The notes below the pieces were generated by a model. That model was not told the origin of the DNA. It worked only from the letters and a program-made list of their open reading frames with translations, and made no database searches. The translations under genes were made by a program, and so were the position numbers. From contig NZ_LS999835.1 in the NCBI RefSeq assembly GCF_900537175.1, positions 310,001-374,000 on the forward strand: a DNA stretch of 64,000 nucleotides. Reading direction: 5' to 3'. The first letter of the stretch is position 1. Each line of letters opens with the position of its first letter. Of the stretch, positions 25,527-34,502 are shown piece by piece. This DNA is from Lentilitoribacter sp. Alg239-R112 (GTDB lineage: Bacteria; Pseudomonadota; Alphaproteobacteria; Rhizobiales; Rhizobiaceae).

Positions 25527-25811
25527 CTACCAGTTTTTTGCTTCACTGGGTGCGGCTAAATCCAGCGCAAGTGCATGTAAACCACCATCAAATGCGCTTT
25601 GCATTGCCTCGTTCACTGCACGATGGCGGGCAACTCGAGATAGTCCAACGAAGCTTGCAGATACCATTTGAATTCGGAAATGAGATTCACCTTTGCCATC
25701 AAATCCTGGTTGATGTCCGGCATGTAAATGACTTTCATTAATAACGTTTAATTCTACTGGATCGAAAATTGACTTCAAATTAGCAGTAATTGTGTCTTGC
25801 AACGTCATCAT
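25527..25811 (-). CDS. BolA family protein
   Basis: A 94-residue BolA-like protein (a second Met codon at 25806-25808 may be the start). The fold signatures are DPVELNVINESHLHAGH, the FDGKGESHFRIQMVSASFVG strand-helix and SRVARHRAVNEAMQ. BolA proteins pair with monothiol glutaredoxins in Fe-S handling or act in stress and cell-shape control. It converges with the CorC-type gene and lies divergent from the J-domain gene. Confidence 0.88.
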   Translation of the reverse strand: MMTLQDTITANLKSIFDPVELNVINESHLHAGHQPGFDGKGESHFRIQMVSASFVGLSRVARHRAVNEAMQSAFDGGLHALALDLAAPSEAKNW

Positions 25812-25974
25812 GTTCTCCTTATTACTCTTCTAGTGTCATTGCCCTGAAAAATGCCATTCGTCTAGATATATTTTAATGGCCTTGGGTAATAGACAATTTC
25901 GTGACCCGATCATGTGGAATTTTGATTACCTTGTTTCGCATGGTCCTATTTCAAAAAGTGCTGATGAATTAAAT

Positions 25975-26607
25975 ATGAAACTTAATTCCAAATATTTCGA
26001 TTCGATTAGAACCAAGCCGAAGGGCACAAAAAAAGGTTCAGTCAAGAAGGATGCTGAGCAATCTGAGTGTCAATGGGACGGGTGCGAGAAAAAAGGCGAG
26101 CATAAAGCGCCAGTAGGTCGCAATGCCGAAGGTAAGTATTTCAAGTTTTGTGCCGATCATGTTCGTCAGTACAACAAAGGTTACAATTATTTTGAAGGCT
26201 TGTCTGATGGTGAGGTTGCTCGGTATCAGAAAGAAGCTTTGACAGGCCATCGCCCGACATGGGGCATGGGTGTCAATAAGAAGGTCAAGCATACACCGTT
26301 GAAAGATCCTGGTCCATCGGGCAGTGCAGGCTCGCGTGCGCGTATGAATGATACATTTGGTTTCTTTGAGCAGTCCGAGCGTCAAGCGCCAGAACCGAGA
26401 ATGAGAAAACTTAAGGCGCTTGAGACCAAAGCTTTTGATACGTTAGGGCTCCCGGCTGCCGCGTCGTCCGATGATATTAAGGCTCGCTATAAAGAACTGG
26501 TAAAAAAGCATCACCCTGATGCAAATGGTGGCGATCGTGGTTCTGAAGAACGTTTTAGAGAAGTTATCCAAGCCTACCAGATGCTAAAATCGGCTGGTTT
26601 TTGCTAA
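25975..26607 (+). CDS. J-domain protein upstream of cobS
   Basis: A 210-residue protein (start at ATG 25975, MKLNSKYFDSIRTK; a longer frame from 25876 is possible). The C-terminal 60 residues are a J domain: FDTLGLPAAASSDDIKARYK, then the HPD tripeptide in KKHHPDANGGD. The N-terminal half has a Cys/His-bearing CQWDGCEKKGEHKAP segment resembling a small zinc site. J-domain proteins stimulate DnaK. It lies 38 bp before cobS in the conserved bolA-J-cobS-cobT order, so a chaperone role for cobaltochelatase is a fair guess but unproven. Confidence 0.85.
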   Translation: MKLNSKYFDSIRTKPKGTKKGSVKKDAEQSECQWDGCEKKGEHKAPVGRNAEGKYFKFCADHVRQYNKGYNYFEGLSDGEVARYQKEALTGHRPTWGMGVNKKVKHTPLKDPGPSGSAGSRARMNDTFGFFEQSERQAPEPRMRKLKALETKAFDTLGLPAAASSDDIKARYKELVKKHHPDANGGDRGSEERFREVIQAYQMLKSAGFC

Positions 26608-26645
26608 ACAATTTTAAAAATTTTTCCCAAAAATGAGATTAAAAC

Positions 26646-27632
26646 ATGAGCGCTATACAAACAAATACGCCTGACATCGAAATATCAGTCAGAGATACGT
26701 TTGGAATCGATCTTGATATGAAGGTTCCTGCATATTCAGAAGCTTCTGGACAAGTGCCTGAGATAGATCCTGATTATATTTTTGATGAGGATACGACACT
26801 TGCGATTTTAGCAGGGTTTTCACACAATCGTCGTGTGATGGTGAGCGGTTATCATGGTACGGGTAAATCAACTCATATTGAACAAGTTGCTGCGCGCCTC
26901 AACTGGCCATGTGTACGTATCAATCTTGATAGCCATGTCAGCCGGATTGACTTGATAGGTAAGGATGCGATTATTGTTAAAGATGGTCAGCAAGTAACCG
27001 AATTTAAAGATGGTATCCTGCCTTGGGCCTATCAAAATAATGTTGCGCTTGTGTTTGATGAGTATGATGCTGGCCGTCCAGATGTGATGTTTGTGATCCA
27101 ACGGATTTTGGAAACATCAGGCCGTTTAACGCTGCTTGATCAGAGCCGCGTTATTCATCCGCATCCTGCGTTTAGACTGTTTGCTACAGCCAACACTGTT
27201 GGTTTGGGTGATACAACTGGTCTTTATCATGGTACTCAACAGATTAACCAAGCACAGATGGACCGTTGGTCAATTGTAACGACATTGAATTATCTGCCAC
27301 ATGACAATGAAGTTGATATCATCATGGCGAAGGTTAAGTCCTTTAAAGGTGTTGAGGGGCGTGACACTGTCTCTCGTATGGTCCGTCTTGCGGATATGAC
27401 ACGCCAATCATTTATCGCTGGTGATTTGTCGACTGTTATGAGCCCAAGAACTGTGATCACATGGGCTGAAAATGCTGAGATTTTTGGTGACCTTGCCGTT
27501 GCTTTCCGTCTTACATTTGTTAATAAATGTGATGAGCTTGAGCGTTCTTTGGTTGCTGAGCATTATCAGCGTGCATTTAACGAAGAGCTTAAGGAAAGCT
27601 CTGCCCATGTCATTATGAGCGCGGCGGGTTAG
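26646..27632 (+). CDS. cobS: Aerobic cobaltochelatase subunit CobS
   Basis: A 328-residue AAA+ ATPase that with CobT and CobN inserts Co(II) into hydrogenobyrinate a,c-diamide in aerobic cobalamin synthesis. Walker A is GYHGTGKST (about residues 68-76), Walker [15 protein letters not shown], and the sensor region [17 protein letters not shown] is typical. The distinctive N-terminus [20 protein letters not shown] is conserved. It is 12 bp upstream of cobT. cobN is not in the window. Confidence 0.95.
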   Translation: MSAIQTNTPDIEISVRDTFGIDLDMKVPAYSEASGQVPEIDPDYIFDEDTTLAILAGFSHNRRVMVSGYHGTGKSTHIEQVAARLNWPCVRINLDSHVSRIDLIGKDAIIVKDGQQVTEFKDGILPWAYQNNVALVFDEYDAGRPDVMFVIQRILETSGRLTLLDQSRVIHPHPAFRLFATANTVGLGDTTGLYHGTQQINQAQMDRWSIVTTLNYLPHDNEVDIIMAKVKSFKGVEGRDTVSRMVRLADMTRQSFIAGDLSTVMSPRTVITWAENAEIFGDLAVAFRLTFVNKCDELERSLVAEHYQRAFNEELKESSAHVIMSAAG

Positions 27633-27644
27633 TAGAGGCACCTC

Positions 27645-29552
27645 ATGGCAGCTGGTCGCGGTGATAACCGGAAAAATAATCCCCCAGGTCAGATAGACGC
27701 TGAGCCAATCAAGCGGTCTATTGCTGGCTGCGTTCGTGCGCTTTCTGGAGATAAAGAGCTTGAGGTGATTTTTACAAAAGACCCTCCGGGCACTGCTGTA
27801 GGCACCATTCGGTTGCCTGAATTGCCAAAGCGTCCCAGTCTTAAGGATTTATCGATCGTTCGGGGGCTTGGGGATTCTTTTGCGCTTAAGCAAGCCTGCC
27901 ATAATGAAAAAGTGCATATGAAAATGACGCCTGAAGGCGCCGATGCACGGGCAATTTTTGATGCTGTTGAGCGGGCGCGGGTTGATGCCATCGGCTCAAC
28001 AAAATATTCTGGTGTTGCGAAAAACCTTACTGCAATGCTTGAAGACAGGTATGAGAAGCAAAATTACACCACTATCCAAAATCGTGAAAGTGCGCCGCTT
28101 GAAGAAGCTTTGGCACTTATTGTCCGCGAACGATTAACTGGTGCTAAACCACCTGCAAGTGCTGGTCCTGTTGCTGACCTTTGGCGTGATTGGGTTGAAG
28201 AAAAAGCTGGTGGGCAGCTTGATCAACTTATTGAGAATATGGATGAACAATCTGATTTTGCGCATGTTGTGCGTGATATGCTCGTCTCTATGGATGTTGC
28301 CGAAGAATATGAAGGTGACGATGCGCCGCCGGAAGATAATGAGAGTTCATCTGAAGAAGAGCAGCCTCGCTCCGAAGAAGAAACATCAGAAGAGATGGAA
28401 GAAGATGCAGGTTCTGAATCGGCACCCGCAGAAGATAGTGAATCTGCTGATGATCAGATGGATGAAGGCGAACAGGATGGCGCTGAACTTTCCGATGATG
28501 ACTTCACTGACGATGGTGATGAAGAAGCAGAAACACCGGGCGAAACCAAACAACCTGATATACCATTTGCAGCACTGAATGAAAAACTGGATTATCGCAT
28601 TTTCACGCCTGAGTTCGATGAAGTTATCAAAGCAGAAGAACTTTGCGATGAAGAAGAACTTGATCGGTTACGCGGTTTTCTTGACAAACAGCTGGCAAAT
28701 TTATCCGGTGCTGTGAGCCGATTGGCAAACCGCTTGCAACGTCGCTTAATGGCGCAGCAAAATCGTGCCTGGGATTTTGATCTTGAGGAAGGCCATTTGG
28801 ATACGGCGCGCTTACCTCGCATTGTTATCGATCCGACACAATCTTTGTCATTTAAACGCGAGCGCGATACGAAATTCCGCGATACGGTGGTTACGCTTCT
28901 TATCGATAATTCAGGTTCTATGCGCGGGCGCCCCATCACAGTTGCTGCTACATGTGCTGATATTCTTGCGAGAACACTTGAGCGCAGCGGTGTGAAAGTT
29001 GAAATTCTAGGCTTTACAACAAAAGCCTGGAAGGGCGGTCAAGCACGTGAAAAATGGCTCGGCGATGGCAAACAGCCAGACCCTGGTCGTTTGAATGATC
29101 TCCGCCATATCATTTATAAATCCGGTGATGTGCCATTGCGTCGTGCGCGGCGAAACCTTGGTTTAATGATGCGTGAAGGCTTACTTAAAGAAAATATCGA
29201 TGGTGAAGCTCTTATATGGGCTCATAACCGTCTTCTCGCACGTAGTGAGCAGCGTCGTATCATGATGGTGATATCTGATGGTGCTCCGGTGGATGATTCA
29301 ACGCTTTCCGTGAATAGTGGAAACTATCTAGAGCGTCATTTGCGCGGTGTTATTGAAGAGATTGAAACAAAGTCTCCAGTTGAACTTCTAGCGATCGGTA
29401 TTGGCCACGATGTGACCCGTTACTATCGTCGCGCTGTAACGATTGTTGACGCGGAAGAATTAGCTGGTGCTATGACTGACCAATTGGCTGAACTGTTTGC
29501 GGAAGAACCTAATTTGGGTCGTCGTTCTGGCCGTGTTATGAGAGCAAGCTAG
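27645..29552 (+). CDS. cobT: Aerobic cobaltochelatase subunit CobT
   Basis: The 635-residue partner of CobS. It has an N-terminal conserved domain, a strongly acidic Glu/Asp/Ser-rich linker (about residues 222-310) and a C-terminal von Willebrand A domain whose MIDAS motif is [11 protein letters not shown] (about residue 420), with [19 protein letters not shown] later. The AAA+ ring of CobS/CobT drives metal insertion by CobN, as in magnesium chelatase. The next gene starts immediately after the stop. Confidence 0.95.
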   Translation: MAAGRGDNRKNNPPGQIDAEPIKRSIAGCVRALSGDKELEVIFTKDPPGTAVGTIRLPELPKRPSLKDLSIVRGLGDSFALKQACHNEKVHMKMTPEGADARAIFDAVERARVDAIGSTKYSGVAKNLTAMLEDRYEKQNYTTIQNRESAPLEEALALIVRERLTGAKPPASAGPVADLWRDWVEEKAGGQLDQLIENMDEQSDFAHVVRDMLVSMDVAEEYEGDDAPPEDNESSSEEEQPRSEEETSEEMEEDAGSESAPAEDSESADDQMDEGEQDGAELSDDDFTDDGDEEAETPGETKQPDIPFAALNEKLDYRIFTPEFDEVIKAEELCDEEELDRLRGFLDKQLANLSGAVSRLANRLQRRLMAQQNRAWDFDLEEGHLDTARLPRIVIDPTQSLSFKRERDTKFRDTVVTLLIDNSGSMRGRPITVAATCADILARTLERSGVKVEILGFTTKAWKGGQAREKWLGDGKQPDPGRLNDLRHIIYKSGDVPLRRARRNLGLMMREGLLKENIDGEALIWAHNRLLARSEQRRIMMVISDGAPVDDSTLSVNSGNYLERHLRGVIEEIETKSPVELLAIGIGHDVTRYYRRAVTIVDAEELAGAMTDQLAELFAEEPNLGRRSGRVMRAS

Positions 29553-30551
29553 ATGCGGATGAGGCGACTAGCGGCACCCATTCTTTTGTCTTTCTTTTGT
29601 CTTATTCCCTGCGCCAATGCCGATATTGTGAAGGTCGACGTGAATACGCGTTTGATCGAAAACTTCAAAGTCGGTTCAGATGAAGATGTCTTTGGTCATT
29701 TGCAATTTCTTGGTGGTCTTGAGTTGTCTTCTGATAATGATTTGCTTGGTGCCATGTCAGCTATTCGATTAACCGCTGATCGCTCAACCTTCATCGGCGT
29801 AGCGGATACTGGTCATTGGTATGGTGGTAACATTAAACGCGATGATAATGGTCGATTGTCAGGTATAGCTTCGTTTGAAATAGCACCCATGCTTAATGAA
29901 GAAGGGAAATATTCAACCGCGAAGTGGAACCTTGATGCCGAAGGCTTAGTTATAAAGGATGAGTATATTTATGTTAGTTTTGAACGTAACTCGCGGATTG
30001 AAGGCTACAAGCTAGCAAACCCAATGCAATCGGCTGCTGTTAAGTCTTTGCCTGTGCAAATACCGAAACGAGAATTCAGAAGAAATGGCGGACTAGAGGC
30101 CATTGCGAAATCACAAGTTGATAGCCCGCTAGAAGGTGCTATCGTTGCGTTTTCTGAGCGGAGTGTGAATACTGAAGGTGATCTATTTGCTGCCATTATT
30201 GATGGTACTGAGCCGGGTGTGTTCTTTGTGAAACGAAACCCACCCTATAATATCACAGATGCTGATTTCTTACCTAATGGTGACCTACTTCTGCTTGAAC
30301 GTCGATTTAGCATCGCTCGCGGTATAGGTATGCGTATTCGCCGAATTGATGTATCGACAATCAAAAAAGACGCGACAGTTGACGGGGATATACTAATCGA
30401 TGTTGGTTCTGGTTATCAGATTGACAATATGGAGGGAATGTCTGTAACGACGAATGATCAAGGTGAGGTTTTTATCACCCTGATTTCAGACGACAATCAT
30501 TCGTTCCTGCAGCGAAACCTAATGCTTGAGTTTAAGCTTCTACAGCAATAA
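29553..30551 (+). CDS. Esterase-like activity of phytase family protein
   Basis: A 332-residue exported protein. A signal peptide RLAAPILLSFFCLIPCANA precedes a beta-propeller-like domain matching the phytase-like esterase family: FLGGLELSSDNDLLGAMSAI near residue 55 and DADFLPNGDLLLLERRFS near 245. It follows cobT without a gap, so it is probably cotranscribed, but nothing links it to cobalamin. Enzymatic activity is unverified in the family at large. Confidence 0.8.
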   Translation: MRMRRLAAPILLSFFCLIPCANADIVKVDVNTRLIENFKVGSDEDVFGHLQFLGGLELSSDNDLLGAMSAIRLTADRSTFIGVADTGHWYGGNIKRDDNGRLSGIASFEIAPMLNEEGKYSTAKWNLDAEGLVIKDEYIYVSFERNSRIEGYKLANPMQSAAVKSLPVQIPKREFRRNGGLEAIAKSQVDSPLEGAIVAFSERSVNTEGDLFAAIIDGTEPGVFFVKRNPPYNITDADFLPNGDLLLLERRFSIARGIGMRIRRIDVSTIKKDATVDGDILIDVGSGYQIDNMEGMSVTTNDQGEVFITLISDDNHSFLQRNLMLEFKLLQQ

Positions 30552-30555
30552 TAAA

Positions 30556-31191
30556 TTACGCGGCAGCGGTTGTTTTGCCACCAGTTAAATAAGGTAGTGC
30601 TGCACCATAAGGGATTAGCATTACTAAGCCCACAATCAGTTTCACACCAAGGTCACCCATTGCCCACGAAATCCAACGTGGAGCCTCCATAGCAAAAAGA
30701 CCTAAGAGTGGTGCATTTTCTAGAACAAATGTATCTTCAAATCCTAAGAAACCAAATCCAGCTGAAAATGCGATAGCAAAGAATAGAACCGTGTCGATAA
30801 TCGAGCCGATGATGGAAGATATAAGCGGTGCGTGCCACCAAGTTGATTTACGAAGGCTATTGAAAATTGAAACATCAAGTAGTTGAGCAATTAAAAAAGC
30901 AGAACCTGATGCAATAGCGATACGCGGTGTCGCAAGCCAGATTGAAAGGCCAACAGCAATTAGAAAACCAACGGCAACAACTATACGAGCAGATTTGGTA
31001 CCAAATTTCCGATTGGTCATATCTGTGATCAAAAAGGCTATTGGGTAGGTAAATGCGCCCCATGTCAGAAGATCAGCTAGGTTATAATCACTGATAGTGT
31101 AATTGACTGGAAATTGGACGAGATAATTTGAGGCAACAATGATGAATGCCATCAAAAAAATAAACGGAGAAATAGATTTTACATTTAGCAT
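30556..31191 (-). CDS. VUT family queuosine-precursor transporter (YhhQ-like)
   Basis: A 211-residue membrane protein with six or so helices. The family motifs are TWGAFTYPIAFLITDMTNRKFG (residues about 44-65) and the SAFLIAQLLDVSIFNSLRK helix-loop. YhhQ imports queuosine precursors such as preQ0 or preQ1. The start codon region is folded into a probable preQ1-I riboswitch, which supports this role independently of the protein match. The stop lies 4 bp from the convergent phytase-like gene. Confidence 0.9.
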   Translation of the reverse strand: MLNVKSISPFIFLMAFIIVASNYLVQFPVNYTISDYNLADLLTWGAFTYPIAFLITDMTNRKFGTKSARIVVAVGFLIAVGLSIWLATPRIAIASGSAFLIAQLLDVSIFNSLRKSTWWHAPLISSIIGSIIDTVLFFAIAFSAGFGFLGFEDTFVLENAPLLGLFAMEAPRWISWAMGDLGVKLIVGLVMLIPYGAALPYLTGGKTTAAA

Positions 31192-31217
31192 TTTTTTATC
31201 CTGGGTGATGCCACCAG
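31185..31217 (-). promoter_or_regulatory. Probable preQ1-I riboswitch controlling the VUT/YhhQ start codon
   Basis: On the minus strand, stem CTGG (31214-31217) pairs with CCAG around loop TGGCATCAC. The CACCC segment and the A-rich tail GATAAAAAAATG match the conserved preQ1-I core seen in the Bacillus queC leader (CACCC-nnn-AUAAAAAA). Loop GGCAT can pair with the tail ATGCT, four Watson-Crick pairs and one G-U, closing an H-type pseudoknot that includes the AUG itself. Ligand binding should therefore block translation. The lack of the GGUUC-like loop of the Bacillus class leaves some doubt; the Thermoanaerobacter class is closer. Confidence 0.68.
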
Positions 31218-31250
31218 TTAAAATAAAGGCAGGCCTTGAAGGAGCCTGCC
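31218..31250 (-). terminator. Rho-independent terminator of rpmB
   Basis: Minus-strand stem GGCAGGC (31244-31250 reading down) pairs with GCCTGCC (31228-31234), 9-nt loop, followed by TTTATTTTAA. It lies 26 bp after the rpmB stop and abuts the preQ1-like element, so the YhhQ gene is probably transcribed partly by read-through. Confidence 0.8.
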
Positions 31251-31275
31251 CAGCGAAACTGAATTTGAAGCTAGA

Positions 31276-31569
31276 CTAAGCTGCAGCTTCAGCTAGTTTT
31301 TTTGAAAGTTGCTTTTTGATCAAACGTGCACGTGTTGATAAATCACGGTCGTTTGCTTTCGCCAAAAATGCATCCAAACCACCACGATGCTCAACAGAGC
31401 GAAGCGCGTTAGCAGAAATACGCATACGAAAGCGCTGATTTAGAGCTTCTGACATCAAAGTCACGTTGCAAAGATTTGGCAAAAACTTGCGCTTTGATTT
31501 ATTGTTGGCGTGGCTAACATTGTTACCAGATTGAACGCCTTTTGCAGTTAGTTCGCATGTACGAGACAT
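31276..31569 (-). CDS. rpmB: 50S ribosomal protein L28
   Basis: A 97-residue L28 protein. [20 protein letters not shown] and [13 protein letters not shown] are the conserved L28 N-terminus, and [21 protein letters not shown] the middle. The alphaproteobacterial C-terminal extension ([16 protein letters not shown]) is present. A terminator follows and a good sigma-70 promoter lies 91 bp upstream, so it is a monocistronic unit apart from possible read-through. Confidence 0.96.
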   Translation of the reverse strand: MSRTCELTAKGVQSGNNVSHANNKSKRKFLPNLCNVTLMSEALNQRFRMRISANALRSVEHRGGLDAFLAKANDRDLSTRARLIKKQLSKKLAEAAA

Positions 31570-31659
31570 TATAACACCTATTTATACTAGGCCATTCCCA
31601 CGTAGAAAATCGCGCGATTTGCGCGCCTAACCAGTAGAGACCTTTTGGAAAGTTGCGGT

Positions 31660-31688
31660 TTCATAGTCATAATCTGAGAAAACGTCAA
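31660..31688 (-). promoter_or_regulatory. Sigma-70 promoter of rpmB
   Basis: On the minus strand TTGACG (31683-31688), a 17-bp spacer, and TATGAA (31660-31665), about 90 bp before the rpmB start. Spacing is ideal and both boxes are near consensus for an alphaproteobacterial housekeeping promoter. Confidence 0.65.
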
Positions 31689-31823
31689 GTAATTTGATGG
31701 CGTCAGACTGACGAAATGTTACAATGTGACTAATAATAGACATAATCTTACAATATCACAATTTTGTTGGGACTTTCCAATCGGTTTTCCGGCCAGCCAG
31801 TTTTCCGATTTGGACTTTAAGAA

Positions 31824-32624
31824 ATGAAGAAAATGAAATTAAAGAACCTTTTCGTTTTTACGGCGCTTTCATGCGTATTCACGACTGCTGCGTTACCAAG
31901 TGTTGCTGCAGCTAAAACCGCAAACTCGTCTTATAAGCTTGTTATTCATGGAATTACGCTGGCAAAGCTAAATTTCAAAACCGAAATTAGTGGTGAGACA
32001 TTCAAAACATCTGGCAGCATAAAATCGTCATCGTTAGCCGATATTGTAGCAAAAATTCGAGGTGAAACGACCGTTACTGGTAAAGTTACGCCGCATATGT
32101 TTCGCGCTGATCAATATAAAATAAACTATACATCAGGTGATGAGAAGCGCGCTTTCGATGTGCTTTACAATGAAAATGGTAAAGTCACACAAAGTAAAAT
32201 TTCACCTGAACCCAAAAGCCGCCCTTCTGACTGGGTAAAGCTTAAGGATGCTGATCTTCTGTCTGTGGTGGATCCAATTACGAGCCTAACTTTGCCTTAT
32301 AAAGGGCCTAAATCACCAGTTTGCGGTCGTACAGTTTCGATATTTGACGGCGAAACTCTTGTTGATCTTAAATTGAAGTTCATTGGCCATGCTCGTTATA
32401 AAACAAAGGGTTTTAGGGGGCGTGTGGTTAAATGTCAGGTTACATTTACGCCTAAAGGTGGCTATCGGGCCAATCATGATTCGGTTAAATATTTGCAACA
32501 GGCAAAAGGTATGGAAGTTTGGTTTGGGGTTAATAAGCACATGAATGCTCATGTTCCAATGTTTGCAAAAATTCCAACAAAAATCGGTGATGTTCGTGTG
32601 TCTGCTACCGAAATCGGTTCTTAA
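31824..32624 (+). CDS. DUF3108 domain-containing exported protein
   Basis: A 266-residue exported protein: signal peptide KNLFVFTALSCVFTTAALPS with cleavage near VAAAK. The mature part has the DUF3108 pattern SSYKLVIHGITLAKLNFKTE at the start and VVDPITSLTLP in the middle, with two conserved Cys residues (PVCGRTV; VVKCQVTF) that may form a disulfide. DUF3108 proteins are beta-rich envelope proteins of unknown function, commonly near rpmB in this order. Confidence 0.8.
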   Translation: MKKMKLKNLFVFTALSCVFTTAALPSVAAAKTANSSYKLVIHGITLAKLNFKTEISGETFKTSGSIKSSSLADIVAKIRGETTVTGKVTPHMFRADQYKINYTSGDEKRAFDVLYNENGKVTQSKISPEPKSRPSDWVKLKDADLLSVVDPITSLTLPYKGPKSPVCGRTVSIFDGETLVDLKLKFIGHARYKTKGFRGRVVKCQVTFTPKGGYRANHDSVKYLQQAKGMEVWFGVNKHMNAHVPMFAKIPTKIGDVRVSATEIGS

Positions 32625-32630
32625 AGGAAA

Positions 32631-33074
32631 CTAAATCTGAGATGGCGCCCAATTTGGTTCTGCCATCTCAAATTTTTCAAACTCAAATCCTGGCGCTACT
32701 GTGCAGCTAACCAACGCCCATTTGCCAAGTGGCTTGGCGCTTTGCCATTCGTTCGCCTCAACAATTGCTTGTGGGCGCTCGCCATTTATTAGATCAAGCC
32801 CCAATTGAAACACTTTTTTAGTTCGCCCATCTTTGGAGATTGAGAGTTCCATTGGTGCACCGCCATGCCACAGCCAAACCTCAGTTGCATCGATAACTCT
32901 ATGCCAGTGCGATCGCTGACCCTCTTCGAGTAGATAATAGATTGCTGTTGAATGGCCTCTGGTCCCTCCATCACTATCTCTAAAGGTCTGAACGTACCAT
33001 CCTCCCTCAGGATGGGGTTCCATAGCTAAAATATCGATAATGTCACGTGGTTTAAGATTGTTATTTAAGTTCAT
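32631..33074 (-). CDS. Cupin domain-containing protein (DUF985)
   Basis: A 147-residue beta-barrel protein, start at ATG 33074 with an AGGTTGGA ribosome site; the TTG at 33086 would add four residues. The DUF985 signature is LAMEPHPEGGWYVQTFRD near residue 20, with STAIYYLLEEGQRSHWHRV and the WLWHGGAP turn. Members are metal-binding cupin-like proteins without a settled function. Convergent with the DUF3108 gene and divergent from the methyltransferase. Confidence 0.85.
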   Translation of the reverse strand: MNLNNNLKPRDIIDILAMEPHPEGGWYVQTFRDSDGGTRGHSTAIYYLLEEGQRSHWHRVIDATEVWLWHGGAPMELSISKDGRTKKVFQLGLDLINGERPQAIVEANEWQSAKPLGKWALVSCTVAPGFEFEKFEMAEPNWAPSQI

Positions 33075-33126
33075 GAGGTGGTCCAACCTACTTGCGAAAT
33101 TGACGTTTCAATCCTAAATCTAAGGA

Positions 33127-33879
33127 ATGAATACAGATATTGTCGATTTGCGAGAATTTTACAACTCACGACTTGGACGCCGCGCGAGAGATAAAATCGC
33201 GATGGCACTGTCGGCGGTATGGTCGGCAAGTGGCAATGAGCGACTTTTAGGGCTAGGTTATACCTTGCCATATCTTGATCGATTTCGTTCGGATGCAGAA
33301 CATACAATTGCATTTATGCCGGCAAAGCAGGGTGCTATAGCTTGGCCACGGCATGAACCGTGTGCAGTATCATTGGTTTTTGACGAAGAATTACCATTGG
33401 CGGACAGTTCCATTGACCGCATATTAATGGTGCATTCGCTCGAATTTACTGAAGACCCAGCGGAAACGTTAAAAGAGATCTGGCGCGTTTTATCCCCCAA
33501 TGGAAGTGTAATTGTGGTTGTGCCGAATAGACGAGGTGTATGGTGCCGATTTGAACATACGCCATTTGGTGCGGGGCAGCCCTATTCACGAGGACAACTC
33601 GCCCAACTTCTCAGAGCTGCTAATTTTACACCACGTGGAAGTTCAGAAGCATTGTTTTTTCCACCAACAGATCGCGCACCAGTGCTGCAAGCTTCCCCCA
33701 TGTGGGAAAGGCTTGGGCGGAGGTTTTGGCCCCTGTTTTCTGGCGTGATCGTCATGGAAGCTCAAAAGAAATTATATCAGGGACTTCCCGTTGCAGAGCG
33801 TTCTTCACGGCGTATTTTCGTGCCAGTACTTTCCCCACAACCGTCGTCTCTTGGTCGTAACAAAAGAGAAAGTGACTAG
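33127..33879 (+). CDS. Class I SAM-dependent methyltransferase
   Basis: A 250-residue protein of the Methyltransf_11 type. LLGLGYTLPYLDRF near residue 40 replaces the usual GxGxG loop of motif I, and ADSSIDRILMVHSLEFTEDP and IWRVLSPNGSVIVVVPNR are motifs II and III. This N-terminus (MNTDIVDLREFYNSRLGR) is typical of a conserved alphaproteobacterial family whose substrate is unknown. The ribosome site AGGA is unusually close to the ATG. Confidence 0.8.
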   Translation: MNTDIVDLREFYNSRLGRRARDKIAMALSAVWSASGNERLLGLGYTLPYLDRFRSDAEHTIAFMPAKQGAIAWPRHEPCAVSLVFDEELPLADSSIDRILMVHSLEFTEDPAETLKEIWRVLSPNGSVIVVVPNRRGVWCRFEHTPFGAGQPYSRGQLAQLLRAANFTPRGSSEALFFPPTDRAPVLQASPMWERLGRRFWPLFSGVIVMEAQKKLYQGLPVAERSSRRIFVPVLSPQPSSLGRNKRESD

Positions 33880-33881
33880 TT

Positions 33882-34502
33882 TTAGGTTTCGTCTGTGAGC
33901 AGGAATACGGCCTGCTGTGCTAAAATATTCCATAGGTAATGCGGGACAGTTTTCGTCATGTCACGTCCTGTGTCCGTCACGGGTGTGACATGCTCAATAT
34001 TCGCATTCACATCATGGCAAAGCTGGCTAAAGTCATAAAGGGTACAGAAGTGAATATTGGGCGTATCATACCACGAATAAGGAAGTTTTTTGGTAACGGG
34101 CATTCTGCCTTGTAGAAGCAATTGTAAGCGCATACGCCAATGACCAAAATTGGGTGCAGAGACGATGCAATATTTGCCGATACGTAATAACTCTTCCAAG
34201 ACCTTTTTTGGACTATGAGTTGCTTGAATGGTTTGAGACAGGATTACAAAATCAAAGCTTTTGTCAGGGTAATGCACAAGATCACGATCTGCATCACCTT
34301 GAATGACAGATAAGCCGCGTGCGACGCAATCATTCACACCCTTTTGCGATAATTCAATACCGCGTCCATCGACGGATTTTTGATCTTTTAAGATGCTTAA
34401 AAGTGTTCCATCACCACAACCAATATCTAGCACTTTTGCATTTGGTGTCACATGTTTGGCAATGACTGTGAGATCAAAACGTCTTTTTTCAGCTTCGGTC
34501 AT
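33882..34502 (-). CDS. metW: Methionine biosynthesis protein MetW
   Basis: A 206-residue methyltransferase-like protein that partners MetX. VLDIGCGDGTLLSIL is the SAM-binding loop (about residues 20-34), then QTIQATHSPKKVLEELLRIG and the family-specific KKLPYSWYDTPNIHFCTLYDF. The metX stop directly abuts its ATG, so the pair is cotranscribed. In several proteobacteria MetXW is needed for homoserine acylation. Confidence 0.94.
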   Translation of the reverse strand: MTEAEKRRFDLTVIAKHVTPNAKVLDIGCGDGTLLSILKDQKSVDGRGIELSQKGVNDCVARGLSVIQGDADRDLVHYPDKSFDFVILSQTIQATHSPKKVLEELLRIGKYCIVSAPNFGHWRMRLQLLLQGRMPVTKKLPYSWYDTPNIHFCTLYDFSQLCHDVNANIEHVTPVTDTGRDMTKTVPHYLWNILAQQAVFLLTDET

